Assembly (NCBI GenBank): GCA_031292485.1
Contig: JARLHA010000042.1
Location: forward strand, 62,001-126,000
Source: Mucilaginibacter sp.
GTDB lineage: Bacteria > Bacteroidota > Bacteroidia > Sphingobacteriales > Sphingobacteriaceae
Direction: 5' to 3'
DNA: 64,000 nucleotides
Shown here piece after piece: positions 1-9,642 of the stretch (position 1 is the stretch's first letter; each line of letters begins with the position of its first letter). The translations under genes were made by a program, and so were the position numbers. The notes under the pieces are model-generated. The model was not told the origin of the DNA and did not search any database. It saw only the letters and a list, made by a program, of their open reading frames with translations.

Positions 1-2948
1 ATACAGGCGTTACAATGGTCGACATTAATGGGGACGGCTGGCTGGATATTTACATCTGTAACAGCGGCGGACTGGGCAATGCCGACAGGGCGAACGAATT
101 ATATATCAACCAGAAAGACGGCACATTTAAGGAAGAAGCTGCAAAATATGGCCTGGCTGATAAAGGTTTAGGCACCCAGGCCATATTTTTTGACTACGAC
201 CACGATGGCGACCTGGATTGTTTTATATTAAACAACAGTTACCGGCCGATAGAGAGTTTTGGATACAACAAGGAGCTGAGGAATATTCGCGATCCGCAAA
301 ATGGGGATCGTTTGTACCGGAATGATAACGGAAAATTTGTTGACGTGAGCGCCGAAGCAGGGATTTATGGCAGCGAAATTGGTTTTGGTTTAGGCGTGGC
401 TGCGGGCGATCTGTTTAATACCGGGTGGGATGATATGTACATTTCAAACGATTTTTTTGAGCACGACTATTTGTACCGGAACCAGCATAATGGCAAATTC
501 AATGAAATAAGTAACGAAGCGTTGGGGCACATGAGCCTTTCGTCGATGGGATCGGATATGGCGGATATCAATAACGATGGTTTGCTTGATATGTTTACCA
601 CCGACATGCTGCCCGAAAATGATTATCGCTTAAAAACCACTACTAAGTTTGACGAGTTTGACGTGTATGCTGCCAAATTCAGGAGCGATTTTCATCACCA
701 GTTTACCAAAAACTGTTTACAGTTGAATAATGGAGATGGTACCTTTAGTGAGATCGCTGACCTTGCAGGGGTAAATGCTACCGACTGGAGCTGGGGAGCC
801 CTTTGTTTTGACTTTAACAATGATGGATGGAAAGATGTTTTTGTGAGCAATGGTATAAGCCGTGATTTAACTGATCAGGATTTCCTTACTTATTTTGGCA
901 GTGACGAAGTAAAGAGTGAGATTAAAAATGGAGGTTTTAAAGCAAAGGCACTTTTAGATAAGATGCCGAAAACGCCAATAAGCAGTTATGGGTTTGTAAA
1001 TCAAAAGAACCTGCAATTTAAAAATGAAACCATTCCGCTTGGGTTTACCACGGCGGGCTTTAGCAACGGCGCAGCTTATGGCGACCTTGATGGTGACGGC
1101 GACCTTGACCTGGTAGTGAATAATGAAAACGGGGTGGCTTTCATTTATAGAAATATGACTGAAGAGCGAACCCATGCCCATTACCTGAAAATTAATTTAA
1201 AGGGCAGCGGCTTGAATACCTTCGGTATTGGCGCAAAAGTTACCGTTTATACCAATAGTATGCAGCAATTGCTGGAGCAGCAACCAACCCGCGGTTTTGA
1301 AAGCAGCAGCGAGCCGGTTTTAAACTTTGGCATGGGAAAATATAAAAAAGCAGATAGCCTGAAGGTAATATGGCCGAATATGAAGATGCAGCTATTAAAA
1401 AATATAAATGCTGATGCCACTATTACTTTAAAGCAAACCGATGCCGGCCTTGTTTTTAAACCAGCCGCCCCGAACACGAAGCCGTTATACAAAAATAGTA
1501 CAGCAACAAGCTTTAAAGGTGATATCTATCATAAGGAAAACGATTATAAAGACTTTGATGAACAGCGGCTGATCCCCAAAATGCTGTCAACAGAAGGGCC
1601 AAAACTTGCTGTTGCTGATGTGGACGGAGATGGGCTTGAAGATTTTTTTGTAGGTAGTGCAACCGGGGATACTGCGAAGCTTTTTATTCAACAGCCTAAC
1701 GGGAATTTTATCCGGAAGAACGAGTTTGCCTTTGCCCAGGATAAAAACAGCGAAAATATTGGCGCATTGTTTTTTGATGCCGGTCATAGCGGCAAAAAAG
1801 ATCTCGTAGTCGTGTCCGGCGGTAACATGGAAAAAGAAGGCTCGATTGATCTGCTTGCCCGTTTTTATACAAATGACGGCAAAGGCAATTTTACACGCAA
1901 ATACAACGGTTGGCCTTTGGTTTCTATCAACGCATCATGCGTAAGGCTGAACAATAATAATGGCGACCTGTTTATCGGTGCACGTAGTGTACCGGGAACA
2001 TATGGCGTTATTCCATCAAGTAAACTACTGAGGAACGATGGGCACGGAAACTTCACCGATGTTACCGCCGCGCTTGCCCCCGACCTGGTTAAATTAGGTA
2101 TGGTTACTGATGCGCAATGGGCCGACATAGACGGTAGCGGGAAAAACGCCCTGGTTGTGGTTGGAGATTGGATGCCGGTAACTATCCTTAAATATGTTGG
2201 TGGTAAGCTTGTAAAGACAAATGAAATAGCAAATTCTTCCGGTTGGTGGAATTGCCTTACCGTGGCTGACTTGAATGGCGACGGAAAGCTGGACCTGGTA
2301 GCAGGAAATAACGGATTGAATTCAAAAATAAAAGCAGATGCAGGTCATCCGGCAAAAATGTATGTTTCGGATTTTGACAAAAACGGCCAGGTGGAATGCA
2401 TACCGGTTTACTATAAAACTGATGGCAAAGCATACCCCTTTAACCTGCACGACGATATCCTGAGACAATTGCCCTACCTGAAAAAGAAATTCTTAACGTA
2501 TGAAAGCTATGCTGGTAAAAGTATTGATGAAATTTTCACGCCGGAAGAATTGGAAAAAGCAACAGTATTAACTGTTTCACAAACACAAACCTGTGCTTTT
2601 TACAACAATGGCAAGGGGCAATTTACCATGCAGCCGTTGCCGGTAAGGGCGCAATTCTCGCCGGTATTCAGCATATTGGCTGCAGATATCAATAACGATG
2701 GGATTACCGACCTTTTCCTCGGAGGTAATTTTTATGGTTTAAAACCCGAAGTTGGAAGATACGATGCCAGTTATGGCACAACGTTTTTAGGAAATGCAAA
2801 ACACGGTTTTGACTATCTGCCGCCTGCCGGCAGTGGCTTGTTTGTAAAAGGAGAAGTGCGTGACATCAGCCAGGTGAAAACAAAAAACGGTACGGTCATT
2901 ATTGTGGCACGTAATAACGATGCCTTGCAGCTATTCAAAAAGAATTAA
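1..2948 (+). CDS. FG-GAP/VCBS repeat protein with ASPIC/UnbV domain (5' truncated)
   Basis: Reading is open from the window edge; the first in-frame ATG at 15 sits inside an FG-GAP repeat (TGVTMVDINGDGWLDIYIC), and the paralogue at 4261 has about 125 residues before the matching point, so the true start is upstream of the window. At least eight D-x-(D/N)-x-D-G-type calcium-loop repeats (INGDGWLD, YDHDGDLD, INNDGLLD, FNNDGWKD, LDGDGDLD, VDGDGLED, LNGDGKLD, INNDGITD) suggest a beta-propeller. An ASPIC/UnbV-type segment follows near residues 395-480 (GIGAKV...TRGFESSSEP...VIWPN). Such proteins are exported or surface-associated in Bacteroidetes, often near carbohydrate genes, but no enzymatic role can be read from sequence. 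It ends just before a strong terminator. Confidence 0.9.
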   Translation, partial: TGVTMVDINGDGWLDIYICNSGGLGNADRANELYINQKDGTFKEEAAKYGLADKGLGTQAIFFDYDHDGDLDCFILNNSYRPIESFGYNKELRNIRDPQNGDRLYRNDNGKFVDVSAEAGIYGSEIGFGLGVAAGDLFNTGWDDMYISNDFFEHDYLYRNQHNGKFNEISNEALGHMSLSSMGSDMADINNDGLLDMFTTDMLPENDYRLKTTTKFDEFDVYAAKFRSDFHHQFTKNCLQLNNGDGTFSEIADLAGVNATDWSWGALCFDFNNDGWKDVFVSNGISRDLTDQDFLTYFGSDEVKSEIKNGGFKAKALLDKMPKTPISSYGFVNQKNLQFKNETIPLGFTTAGFSNGAAYGDLDGDGDLDLVVNNENGVAFIYRNMTEERTHAHYLKINLKGSGLNTFGIGAKVTVYTNSMQQLLEQQPTRGFESSSEPVLNFGMGKYKKADSLKVIWPNMKMQLLKNINADATITLKQTDAGLVFKPAAPNTKPLYKNSTATSFKGDIYHKENDYKDFDEQRLIPKMLSTEGPKLAVADVDGDGLEDFFVGSATGDTAKLFIQQPNGNFIRKNEFAFAQDKNSENIGALFFDAGHSGKKDLVVVSGGNMEKEGSIDLLARFYTNDGKGNFTRKYNGWPLVSINASCVRLNNNNGDLFIGARSVPGTYGVIPSSKLLRNDGHGNFTDVTAALAPDLVKLGMVTDAQWADIDGSGKNALVVVGDWMPVTILKYVGGKLVKTNEIANSSGWWNCLTVADLNGDGKLDLVAGNNGLNSKIKADAGHPAKMYVSDFDKNGQVECIPVYYKTDGKAYPFNLHDDILRQLPYLKKKFLTYESYAGKSIDEIFTPEELEKATVLTVSQTQTCAFYNNGKGQFTMQPLPVRAQFSPVFSILAADINNDGITDLFLGGNFYGLKPEVGRYDASYGTTFLGNAKHGFDYLPPAGSGLFVKGEVRDISQVKTKNGTVIIVARNNDALQLFKKN

Positions 2949-2950
2949 AA

Positions 2951-2990
2951 ACGAGAGGCCCCGGCTTTTAAGCCGGGGCCTCTCGTTTTT
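2951..2990. terminator. Bidirectional rho-independent terminator
   Basis: A perfect 17-bp stem (2951-2967 with 2970-2986) is followed by a T-run on the + strand and preceded by an A-run that becomes a T-run on the - strand. It sits between the convergent genes ending at 2948 (+) and 3021 (-), so it can stop transcription from both. Confidence 0.92.
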
Positions 2991-3020
2991 ATAGCATCCG
3001 AAGGTTAAACTAACCCATCT

Positions 3021-3986
3021 TCAGTGTACCTGATCATTTGGATATGTCGAGAAATTAACCTGTATATTAATCGTATCGTTGTCGTTAACTGGTAGCTTAT
3101 TGTCAAAATAAGTTTCAAAAGGTAATATTGCTGTCTGATAAGCGTGATCAGAAAAGTACTGTTTCAAAGCGGCATAAACCTGGCCTCTTTTTGAAAATGC
3201 TCCTTTAAAAGGCGCGGCGTATAGTGGTCCGCCCTTTGGCATCCTGGTAAAAATGATCCCATTACCTGATGATACTTCCTTATCAATATACAAACCTACA
3301 TTAACCTGAGTGGAGTCTTTACCTTTTGATAAATATTGCGCTATCACGGGATACACCTGTTTAACATCATTGGCTTTTACAAATTGCTGTAAAACCGAAA
3401 GCATGTTGGCGGCCTCAGTAAATTTTTTCTCTTTTGAAACTTCTTTACGCATAACAATCAGGTTACTCGCAGGAACGCCGGTTGCAAAAATCTTGAACCC
3501 GTAATGTAAACTGTCGCTTTCCATGAATTTTTTTAGTGTTGCCAGGTGTTTACCAGGGGAAGAAGAAGGCCAGATACTTTCAATCAAATAATTGATCGCA
3601 GTTGTTTTTTCTTCAGATACAACAGTAGTTTTATTATAAAACTTGTCGGAAACCGGAATTAAGATATAGGTGTAACTGGCTTTTTGGCCATGGATGTCCT
3701 CATCAACAAAAAATCCACCACCTTTCATTTGTACATTGATATGAATGCCGGGATAGTTAATACGAAATGATGTATTGGTATTTTCGATGGAGATTTTTGC
3801 AGAATCAGCAATAGCCAATTTTTTTAAGCCAGGTTCCAACTGCTCCCATTTAAATGGGTTGGATAAAACGCTATAAATGATTAAAAAAGGAGATTTTACC
3901 AAGGTCGATTTTTGCTGTGTTACCGGGATAAAACATGCCGCCGTAAGTACCGCTATTAATGCTGGAAATAGAACTTTTCTATTCAT
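3021..3986 (-). CDS. Putative lipoprotein with GyrI-like effector-binding domain
   Basis: The 321-residue product starts with a short hydrophobic segment ending LTAAC, compatible with a lipobox (C18). The last ~100 residues (VGLYIDKE...GIIFTRMPKGGPLYAAPFKGAFS...QTAILPFETYFD) resemble the GyrI-like/AraC-effector-binding fold, in which small ligands bind between two beta-alpha-beta halves. There is no helix-turn-helix, so it is not a classical regulator. The preceding ~150 residues are not recognised. It is a single gene, convergent with the FG-GAP gene. The domain call is by eye and only moderately sure; ligand and role are unknown. Confidence 0.6.
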   Translation of the reverse strand: MNRKVLFPALIAVLTAACFIPVTQQKSTLVKSPFLIIYSVLSNPFKWEQLEPGLKKLAIADSAKISIENTNTSFRINYPGIHINVQMKGGGFFVDEDIHGQKASYTYILIPVSDKFYNKTTVVSEEKTTAINYLIESIWPSSSPGKHLATLKKFMESDSLHYGFKIFATGVPASNLIVMRKEVSKEKKFTEAANMLSVLQQFVKANDVKQVYPVIAQYLSKGKDSTQVNVGLYIDKEVSSGNGIIFTRMPKGGPLYAAPFKGAFSKRGQVYAALKQYFSDHAYQTAILPFETYFDNKLPVNDNDTINIQVNFSTYPNDQVH

Positions 3987-4260
3987 TTAAGAGTGTTTAC
4001 AAATTGGACGTTAAAAATATGAAAAAAAATACATTTTCAGGCCCTGGGGCTATTGTTTTGCCTTTTTTTTATTGAAAAAAGATTGAGATTTAAAGCTGAT
4101 TAATCTTGGTTCTTTTATAGAATTTAGGTAAATTTAGGCACCAAAAAATGAACCAGTTTAATATCAATGAACGAGTTGAAGTCGTGAGTTTTTTTTTTAA
4201 TTCTTTCTACGGTGTATTTTATAGGGTATTAAATATTTTTTTCCTGATAGTAATTGATTA

Positions 4261-7200
4261 ATGATCTTTAAAACAGCAAAATGGAGCCTTAAAAAGCTGT
4301 ATATCCTCAGGTTAATTTTATTATTGTGTGTATCGTTTATTGGGTTAAATTCCTGCAAACAAAAAAACGTACAGTCTACAGTTTTTCAATTGCTCGACTC
4401 AACGCAAACCAATATCTATTTTAAAAATACCTTAAGCGATACCGATTATCCCGGCATTTTAAACTACCTGTATTTTTATAACGGGGGCGGCGTCGCCATC
4501 GGCGATATCAATAACGATGGTTTACCTGATATCTTTTTTACTTCTAACAAAAAAGGGGGTAACAAACTTTATTTAAACAAGGGCAATTACCAGTTTGAGG
4601 ATATTACTGAAAAAGCAGGTGTGGCAGGTACGGCAGATTGGTGTACAGGCGTCACCATGGCCGATGTTAATAATGATGGATATTTGGACATTTATGTTTG
4701 CGCTGTTTCTGGCAAACTGGGTTTTACAGGGCATAATATGCTCTATATCAATAACCATGATGGCACATTTACAGAAAAGTCGGCAGAATACGGACTTGAT
4801 TTTTCGGGTTATTCAACGCAAGCGGCCTTTTTTGATTATAACCACGATGGTCGCCTGGATTGTTTTCTGCTCAATCAATCCAACCATTCGGTTGATACCT
4901 ATGGCGATACCAGTTTACGCCGGAAAGTAAATAAGCTGGCCGGCAGCAGGTTGTTTTTAAACAACAAAGGACATTTTGAAGATGTAACACTTAAGGCGGG
5001 AATTTACAGCAGTGCTTTGGGCTACGGACTTGGATTGGGGATTGCCGATTTAAATAACGATGGATGGGAAGATATTTATGTTGGCAATGATTTTCATGAA
5101 AACGACTATTATTATATCAACAATCATGACGGAACTTTTACCGAATCAGGCGCTAAACATTTTAATCATTATAGCCGGTTCAGTATGGGTAATGACATTG
5201 CCGATTTTAATAATGACGGCCAGCTGGATATTATTACTGCCGATATGCTTCCGCCTCAGGAAAGTATCCTGAAATCATATATGGGTGATGAATCTTATGA
5301 TCAGTATAAATACAAGATAGTTGATGGCGGGTTTCAGTACCAATATTCACGCAATTGTTTGCAAAAAAACCTTGGCAATGGCGAGGCATTCAGTGAGGTG
5401 GGTTTGATGGATGGCGTATCCGCGACAGATTGGAGCTGGAGCCCGCTACTTGCTGATTTTGATAATGACGGGATAAAAGATCTTTTTATTGCCAATGGCA
5501 TCAAACGGCGGCCCACAGATATGGATTTTATAAGCTTTATTTCGAATATATCGGTACAGGGCTCTCTTCAAACCGGGCACGGTAACGACAACCTGGCGAT
5601 AGACAAAATGCCAACCGGCGTAACCCACAGTTATGTTTTTAAAGGCACTAAAAGCGAAAAGTTTATTGATAAAAGCGACTCGTGGGGGTTAAGGGATACC
5701 ATGTTATCAAATGGCGCCGCCTATGCCGATTTGAATAACGATGGTAAACTTTCCCTTGTGGTAAATACTTTAAATCACCCGGCATGCATTTATAAAAACA
5801 CATCTTCCGGCAGCCATTACCTTAGCATAAAATTTAAAGGTAGCCGGGATAATCGCTTCGGCATTGGCGCAAAAGCTTATGTTTTTTGCAGGGGGCAAAT
5901 GCAATATGAGCAGTTAATGCTTACCAGGGGCTTTCAATCTTCGGTTGAGCCAAAACTCCATTTTGGTTTGAATGATCAAAAAAAGGTAGATAGCATGCTG
6001 GTCGTTTGGCCGAACCAAACGTTCCAGGTCATCAAAAATATTAAAGGCGACCAGCTGTTTGTTGCAGATCAAAATAATGCAAAGGGACATTTTGATTATA
6101 ATAAATTTTTTCCCGCCCCCAAACCGGGTTTTGAGGAGATTACCGCAGATATTAATTTGAAATGGAAACACCAGGAAAATGATTTTGTAGATTTTGATGT
6201 GCAATCATTTATCCCGCACATGCTTTCAAAAGAAGGGCCGCGGATTGCGGTTGCCGATGTAAATAACGATGGTTTGGACGACTTTTATGTTTGCGGCGGC
6301 AAGGGGCAGCCGGGAGCTTTGTTTGTCCAGACACCCGGCGGCGGTTTTAAACTGTCGCCCCAGTCTGACTTTGTTACCGACAAAGCAAGCGAAGACGTTG
6401 ATGCTGTTTTTCTGGATGTAAATAAGGATGGGCATCCTGATCTGTATGTAGTTAGCGGTGGAAATGAATTGAAAAACGGTTCGCCGGAACTAGCTGACCG
6501 CTTGTATATGAATGACGGTAAGGGGAATTTTAAACGGTCAGATGCTGTTCCGTCGATCAAATTAAATAAAGCTGCCGTAGCAGTTGCCGACGTAAACCAT
6601 GATGGTTATCCGGATATTTTTGTGGCAGGAGCGCCTGAAGCAGGTAAGTTTGGCGCGATACCGGAGTCGTACCTGTTGATGAACGATGGTCATGGGCGCT
6701 TTCAAAAGGCGCAGATTCCTGATGATCTTAAATATGCAGGTATGCTGCGGTCGGCAGCATTTGCTGATCTTGATAACGATGGCTGGCCCGACCTGGTGGT
6801 TGGCGGTGAATGGATGCCGGTAAAAGTTTTTATGAATAAACACGGTAAATTTGTTGAACAGCAGTCCCCCGGGATGGACAAATTATCAGGATGGTGGCAA
6901 AAGATAGTGCTGGCTGATGTTGACGGGGACGGTAAAATGGATATTATCGCCGGCAATTATGGCCTAAACTCAAAACTTAAGCCAACTGCCCGGGATCCGG
7001 TAAAACTATATTTAACAGATATTGACAAGAACGGAACTGTTGATCCCTTGCTTACTTACAGCATCAACCAGAAGGAGTATACGTTTTTGGGTAAAGGCGA
7101 TATTGAAAAACAGGTACCCTTAATTAAAAAGAAGTTTTTATTCTACCACGATTTTGCCGGGAAGACGGTGAATGAACTTTTTGGCGATTCGTTAACCAGC

Positions 7201-7584
7201 ACTACGTCTTTAACGGTTAACTCTTTTGCATCCGGGGTTTTCTTTAATAAGGGAAATGGGGATTTTCAGTTTAAACCTTTTCCTTCATCAGCCCAAACCG
7301 CGCCACTTTTTGGCTTTTCTGCTATTTCCACACCCGGTAAAGGAATAATTGCCGGCGGTAATTTCTCAGGGGTGATACCCTTTGAAGGTCGCTATGATGC
7401 CGACTTTGGAGATATGCTGATGCTGGACAAAAACGGGGATTTTAACTGGGCTTCGCCCGTGAACACAGGCTTTTTATTACATGGAGAAGTTCGTGATATT
7501 AAAATGATAAAAACGGCTAAAGGCATAATTTATGCCGTTGCGTTTAACAATAGCGGGATCAGGTTTTTTAAAAATAATAATTGA
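4261..7584 (+). CDS. FG-GAP/VCBS lipoprotein with ASPIC/UnbV domain
   Basis: A full-length 1107-residue paralogue of the gene at the left edge. The N-terminus has a basic n-region, a hydrophobic core and the lipobox LNSC (C32), so it is probably lipid-anchored. About twelve D-x-(N/D)-x-D-G loops are seen (INNDGLPD, VNNDGYLD, YNHDGRLD, LNNDGWED, FNNDGQLD, FDNDGIKD, VNNDGLDD, VNKDGHPD, VNHDGYPD, LDNDGWPD, VDGDGKMD), split by an ASPIC/UnbV-type region at about 540-620 (FGIGAKAY...LTRGFQSSVEP...VVWPNQ). The GH65 gene starts 3 bp after its stop, so the two are surely co-transcribed. Polymer binding or presentation on the cell surface is inferred from context only. Confidence 0.9.
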   Translation: MIFKTAKWSLKKLYILRLILLLCVSFIGLNSCKQKNVQSTVFQLLDSTQTNIYFKNTLSDTDYPGILNYLYFYNGGGVAIGDINNDGLPDIFFTSNKKGGNKLYLNKGNYQFEDITEKAGVAGTADWCTGVTMADVNNDGYLDIYVCAVSGKLGFTGHNMLYINNHDGTFTEKSAEYGLDFSGYSTQAAFFDYNHDGRLDCFLLNQSNHSVDTYGDTSLRRKVNKLAGSRLFLNNKGHFEDVTLKAGIYSSALGYGLGLGIADLNNDGWEDIYVGNDFHENDYYYINNHDGTFTESGAKHFNHYSRFSMGNDIADFNNDGQLDIITADMLPPQESILKSYMGDESYDQYKYKIVDGGFQYQYSRNCLQKNLGNGEAFSEVGLMDGVSATDWSWSPLLADFDNDGIKDLFIANGIKRRPTDMDFISFISNISVQGSLQTGHGNDNLAIDKMPTGVTHSYVFKGTKSEKFIDKSDSWGLRDTMLSNGAAYADLNNDGKLSLVVNTLNHPACIYKNTSSGSHYLSIKFKGSRDNRFGIGAKAYVFCRGQMQYEQLMLTRGFQSSVEPKLHFGLNDQKKVDSMLVVWPNQTFQVIKNIKGDQLFVADQNNAKGHFDYNKFFPAPKPGFEEITADINLKWKHQENDFVDFDVQSFIPHMLSKEGPRIAVADVNNDGLDDFYVCGGKGQPGALFVQTPGGGFKLSPQSDFVTDKASEDVDAVFLDVNKDGHPDLYVVSGGNELKNGSPELADRLYMNDGKGNFKRSDAVPSIKLNKAAVAVADVNHDGYPDIFVAGAPEAGKFGAIPESYLLMNDGHGRFQKAQIPDDLKYAGMLRSAAFADLDNDGWPDLVVGGEWMPVKVFMNKHGKFVEQQSPGMDKLSGWWQKIVLADVDGDGKMDIIAGNYGLNSKLKPTARDPVKLYLTDIDKNGTVDPLLTYSINQKEYTFLGKGDIEKQVPLIKKKFLFYHDFAGKTVNELFGDSLTSTTSLTVNSFASGVFFNKGNGDFQFKPFPSSAQTAPLFGFSAISTPGKGIIAGGNFSGVIPFEGRYDADFGDMLMLDKNGDFNWASPVNTGFLLHGEVRDIKMIKTAKGIIYAVAFNNSGIRFFKNNN

Positions 7585-7586
7585 AC

Positions 7587-9620
7587 ATGAAGAGATCACT
7601 GATAATAATAATTGGAGCTGTATTGCTTTTTTCAACTTCAGCAAATGCCCAGGATGAATGGATTATTAAAGCCGATAAAATTGATCCGGCCAATTATTAC
7701 GGAATAACGGTGGCAAACGGTATGATCGGTATTGTGTCATCGCCGGAGCCTTTCAAAGTTAAAAATGTCGTTCTTGCCGGCGCTTATGACTTGTATGGAA
7801 GGGGTAGGGTAAGCAATTTTTTGAATAGCTTTAACCTGCTGAATATGTACCTGGAGATAGACGGAAAGCGCATTGACGCCGCCAATATCAAAAACTTTAA
7901 GCAGGAATTAGATATGCAAAACGCTGCTTTTACCACCACTTTTGATTACGGTGATAAGGCATCGGTAAAATACACCTATTATTCGTTAAGGCAATTGCCA
8001 TTTACTGTTTTGATGGATATTGCTGTCACCGCAAAAAAATCAGTAAATATTACTGCTGCAAGCGTTATGGAAGCACCCGATGCCTTAAAAGATGTACAAA
8101 ATTATTATAACGAGATTGACAGGCCGCATGTAACCATTAGCCTATTAACCTCCACGGCTAAAAGCCCGACCGGGAAATTGCAACTATGCGCCTCGAATAC
8201 GTTTTTGTTTAATGAACCGCACGGTCAGGAGCCAAGAGTGATCCACGAAATGTGGGATAACAATATGCACCTGATGAAATTTAGTAAAGTGATATCCGCC
8301 GGCGAAACCTACCAGTATGGCGTCGCAGGTTCTTCGATAACCTCAGCACATGATGCCGACCCTTTGAACCAGGCTGAACGTTTAACCATGTTTGCCAAAT
8401 TGGAAGGAAGCGACCGGTTGATCCAATACCATAAAAATGCCTGGGCTGATCTGTGGAAAAGTGATATCAAAATTGATGGAGATCCGCAGGCACAACAGGA
8501 TGTGCACAGCATGCTGTATCATTTGTATTCTTTTTCGCGTGCCGGAACAGCTTATTCACCATCGCCAATGGGGCTTTCAGGATTAGGCTATAACGGTCAT
8601 GTTTTTTGGGATGCCGATTTATGGATGTACCCTGCCTTGTTGGTTTTACATCCTGAGATCGCCAAATCATTGGTTGAATATCGTTTTCAGCGATTGGGCC
8701 CGGCGAAACAAAATGCATTTTCGCACGGGTATAAGGGGGCGATGTTCCCCTGGGAAAGTGCGGATAGCGGTGTTGAGGAAACTCCCGTTTGGGCTTTGAG
8801 CGGTCCGTTTGAGCATCACATCACGGCCGATGTTGCCCTCGCCGCATGGAATTATTACTGTGTTACCCAGGATAAACAATGGTTGCTTGAAAAAGGCTGG
8901 CCCATATTGTCGGCCACCGCTGATTTTTGGGCAAGCCGTGTTGAACGAAACGGCGCAGGGCATTATGATATAAAAGACGTTGTCGCGGCGGATGAATGGG
9001 CCGAAAATGTGGACAATAACGCCTATACCAATGCTGCAGCTATAGCTAATTTGCAAGCTGCCACAGCAGCTGCCAAAATATTAGGTGTAAAAGCGGATCC
9101 TGATTGGGACGTGGTTGCTCAAAATATTCCCATTTTGAAAATGGCTAATGGGGTTACGCGGGAATTTGCTACTTATAACGGTGAAGGCATAAAGCAAGCC
9201 GATGTAAACCTGCTCGCCTATCCATTAAAAACCATAACTGATAAGGAGCAAATAAAAAAGGACCTGGAATATTATGAGAGCCGTGTACCGAACGAAGGTA
9301 CACCGGCCATGACCCAGGGCATATTTGCTTTGCTTTATGCAAGGTTGGGTAATGGGGACAAGGCGTATCATTTTTTTAAGGATGCGTACGAACCCAATTT
9401 AAACCCTCCGTTCAGGGCGATTGCCGAAACAAAGGGCGGAACAAACCCTTATTTTGCGACCGGCGCCGGCGGTATTATTCAAAGTGTGTTAATGGGATTC
9501 GGCGGGCTTGACATTACCCCAGAAGGATTAATGCAAGTGAAAAGCAAGCTGCCATCCAACTGGAAATCGCTAACCATTACCGGTGCAGGCCCCGATAAAA
9601 AGACCTATGTAATTAAATGA
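7587..9620 (+). CDS. Secreted GH65-family glycoside hydrolase/phosphorylase
   Basis: The product is about 677 residues with a clear signal peptide (MKRSLIIIIGAVLLFSTSANA). ATG 7587 is chosen over an upstream TTG at 7581 because it gives the better signal peptide and avoids overlap with the previous stop. Family signatures are FWDADLWMYPALLVLHPE (near 340), a GYKGAMFPWESA block, and ADEWAENVDNNAYTN (near 466-480), whose glutamate matches the general-acid position of GH65 (trehalose/kojibiose phosphorylase, ATHL1-type glucosidases). Like ATHL1, it looks periplasmic and hydrolytic rather than a cytosolic phosphorylase. It acts on alpha-glucosides or a glucosylated glycan; the substrate cannot be stated. 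Confidence 0.85.
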   Translation: MKRSLIIIIGAVLLFSTSANAQDEWIIKADKIDPANYYGITVANGMIGIVSSPEPFKVKNVVLAGAYDLYGRGRVSNFLNSFNLLNMYLEIDGKRIDAANIKNFKQELDMQNAAFTTTFDYGDKASVKYTYYSLRQLPFTVLMDIAVTAKKSVNITAASVMEAPDALKDVQNYYNEIDRPHVTISLLTSTAKSPTGKLQLCASNTFLFNEPHGQEPRVIHEMWDNNMHLMKFSKVISAGETYQYGVAGSSITSAHDADPLNQAERLTMFAKLEGSDRLIQYHKNAWADLWKSDIKIDGDPQAQQDVHSMLYHLYSFSRAGTAYSPSPMGLSGLGYNGHVFWDADLWMYPALLVLHPEIAKSLVEYRFQRLGPAKQNAFSHGYKGAMFPWESADSGVEETPVWALSGPFEHHITADVALAAWNYYCVTQDKQWLLEKGWPILSATADFWASRVERNGAGHYDIKDVVAADEWAENVDNNAYTNAAAIANLQAATAAAKILGVKADPDWDVVAQNIPILKMANGVTREFATYNGEGIKQADVNLLAYPLKTITDKEQIKKDLEYYESRVPNEGTPAMTQGIFALLYARLGNGDKAYHFFKDAYEPNLNPPFRAIAETKGGTNPYFATGAGGIIQSVLMGFGGLDITPEGLMQVKSKLPSNWKSLTITGAGPDKKTYVIK

Positions 9621-9642
9621 CCAATTTTTAAAACTATATATT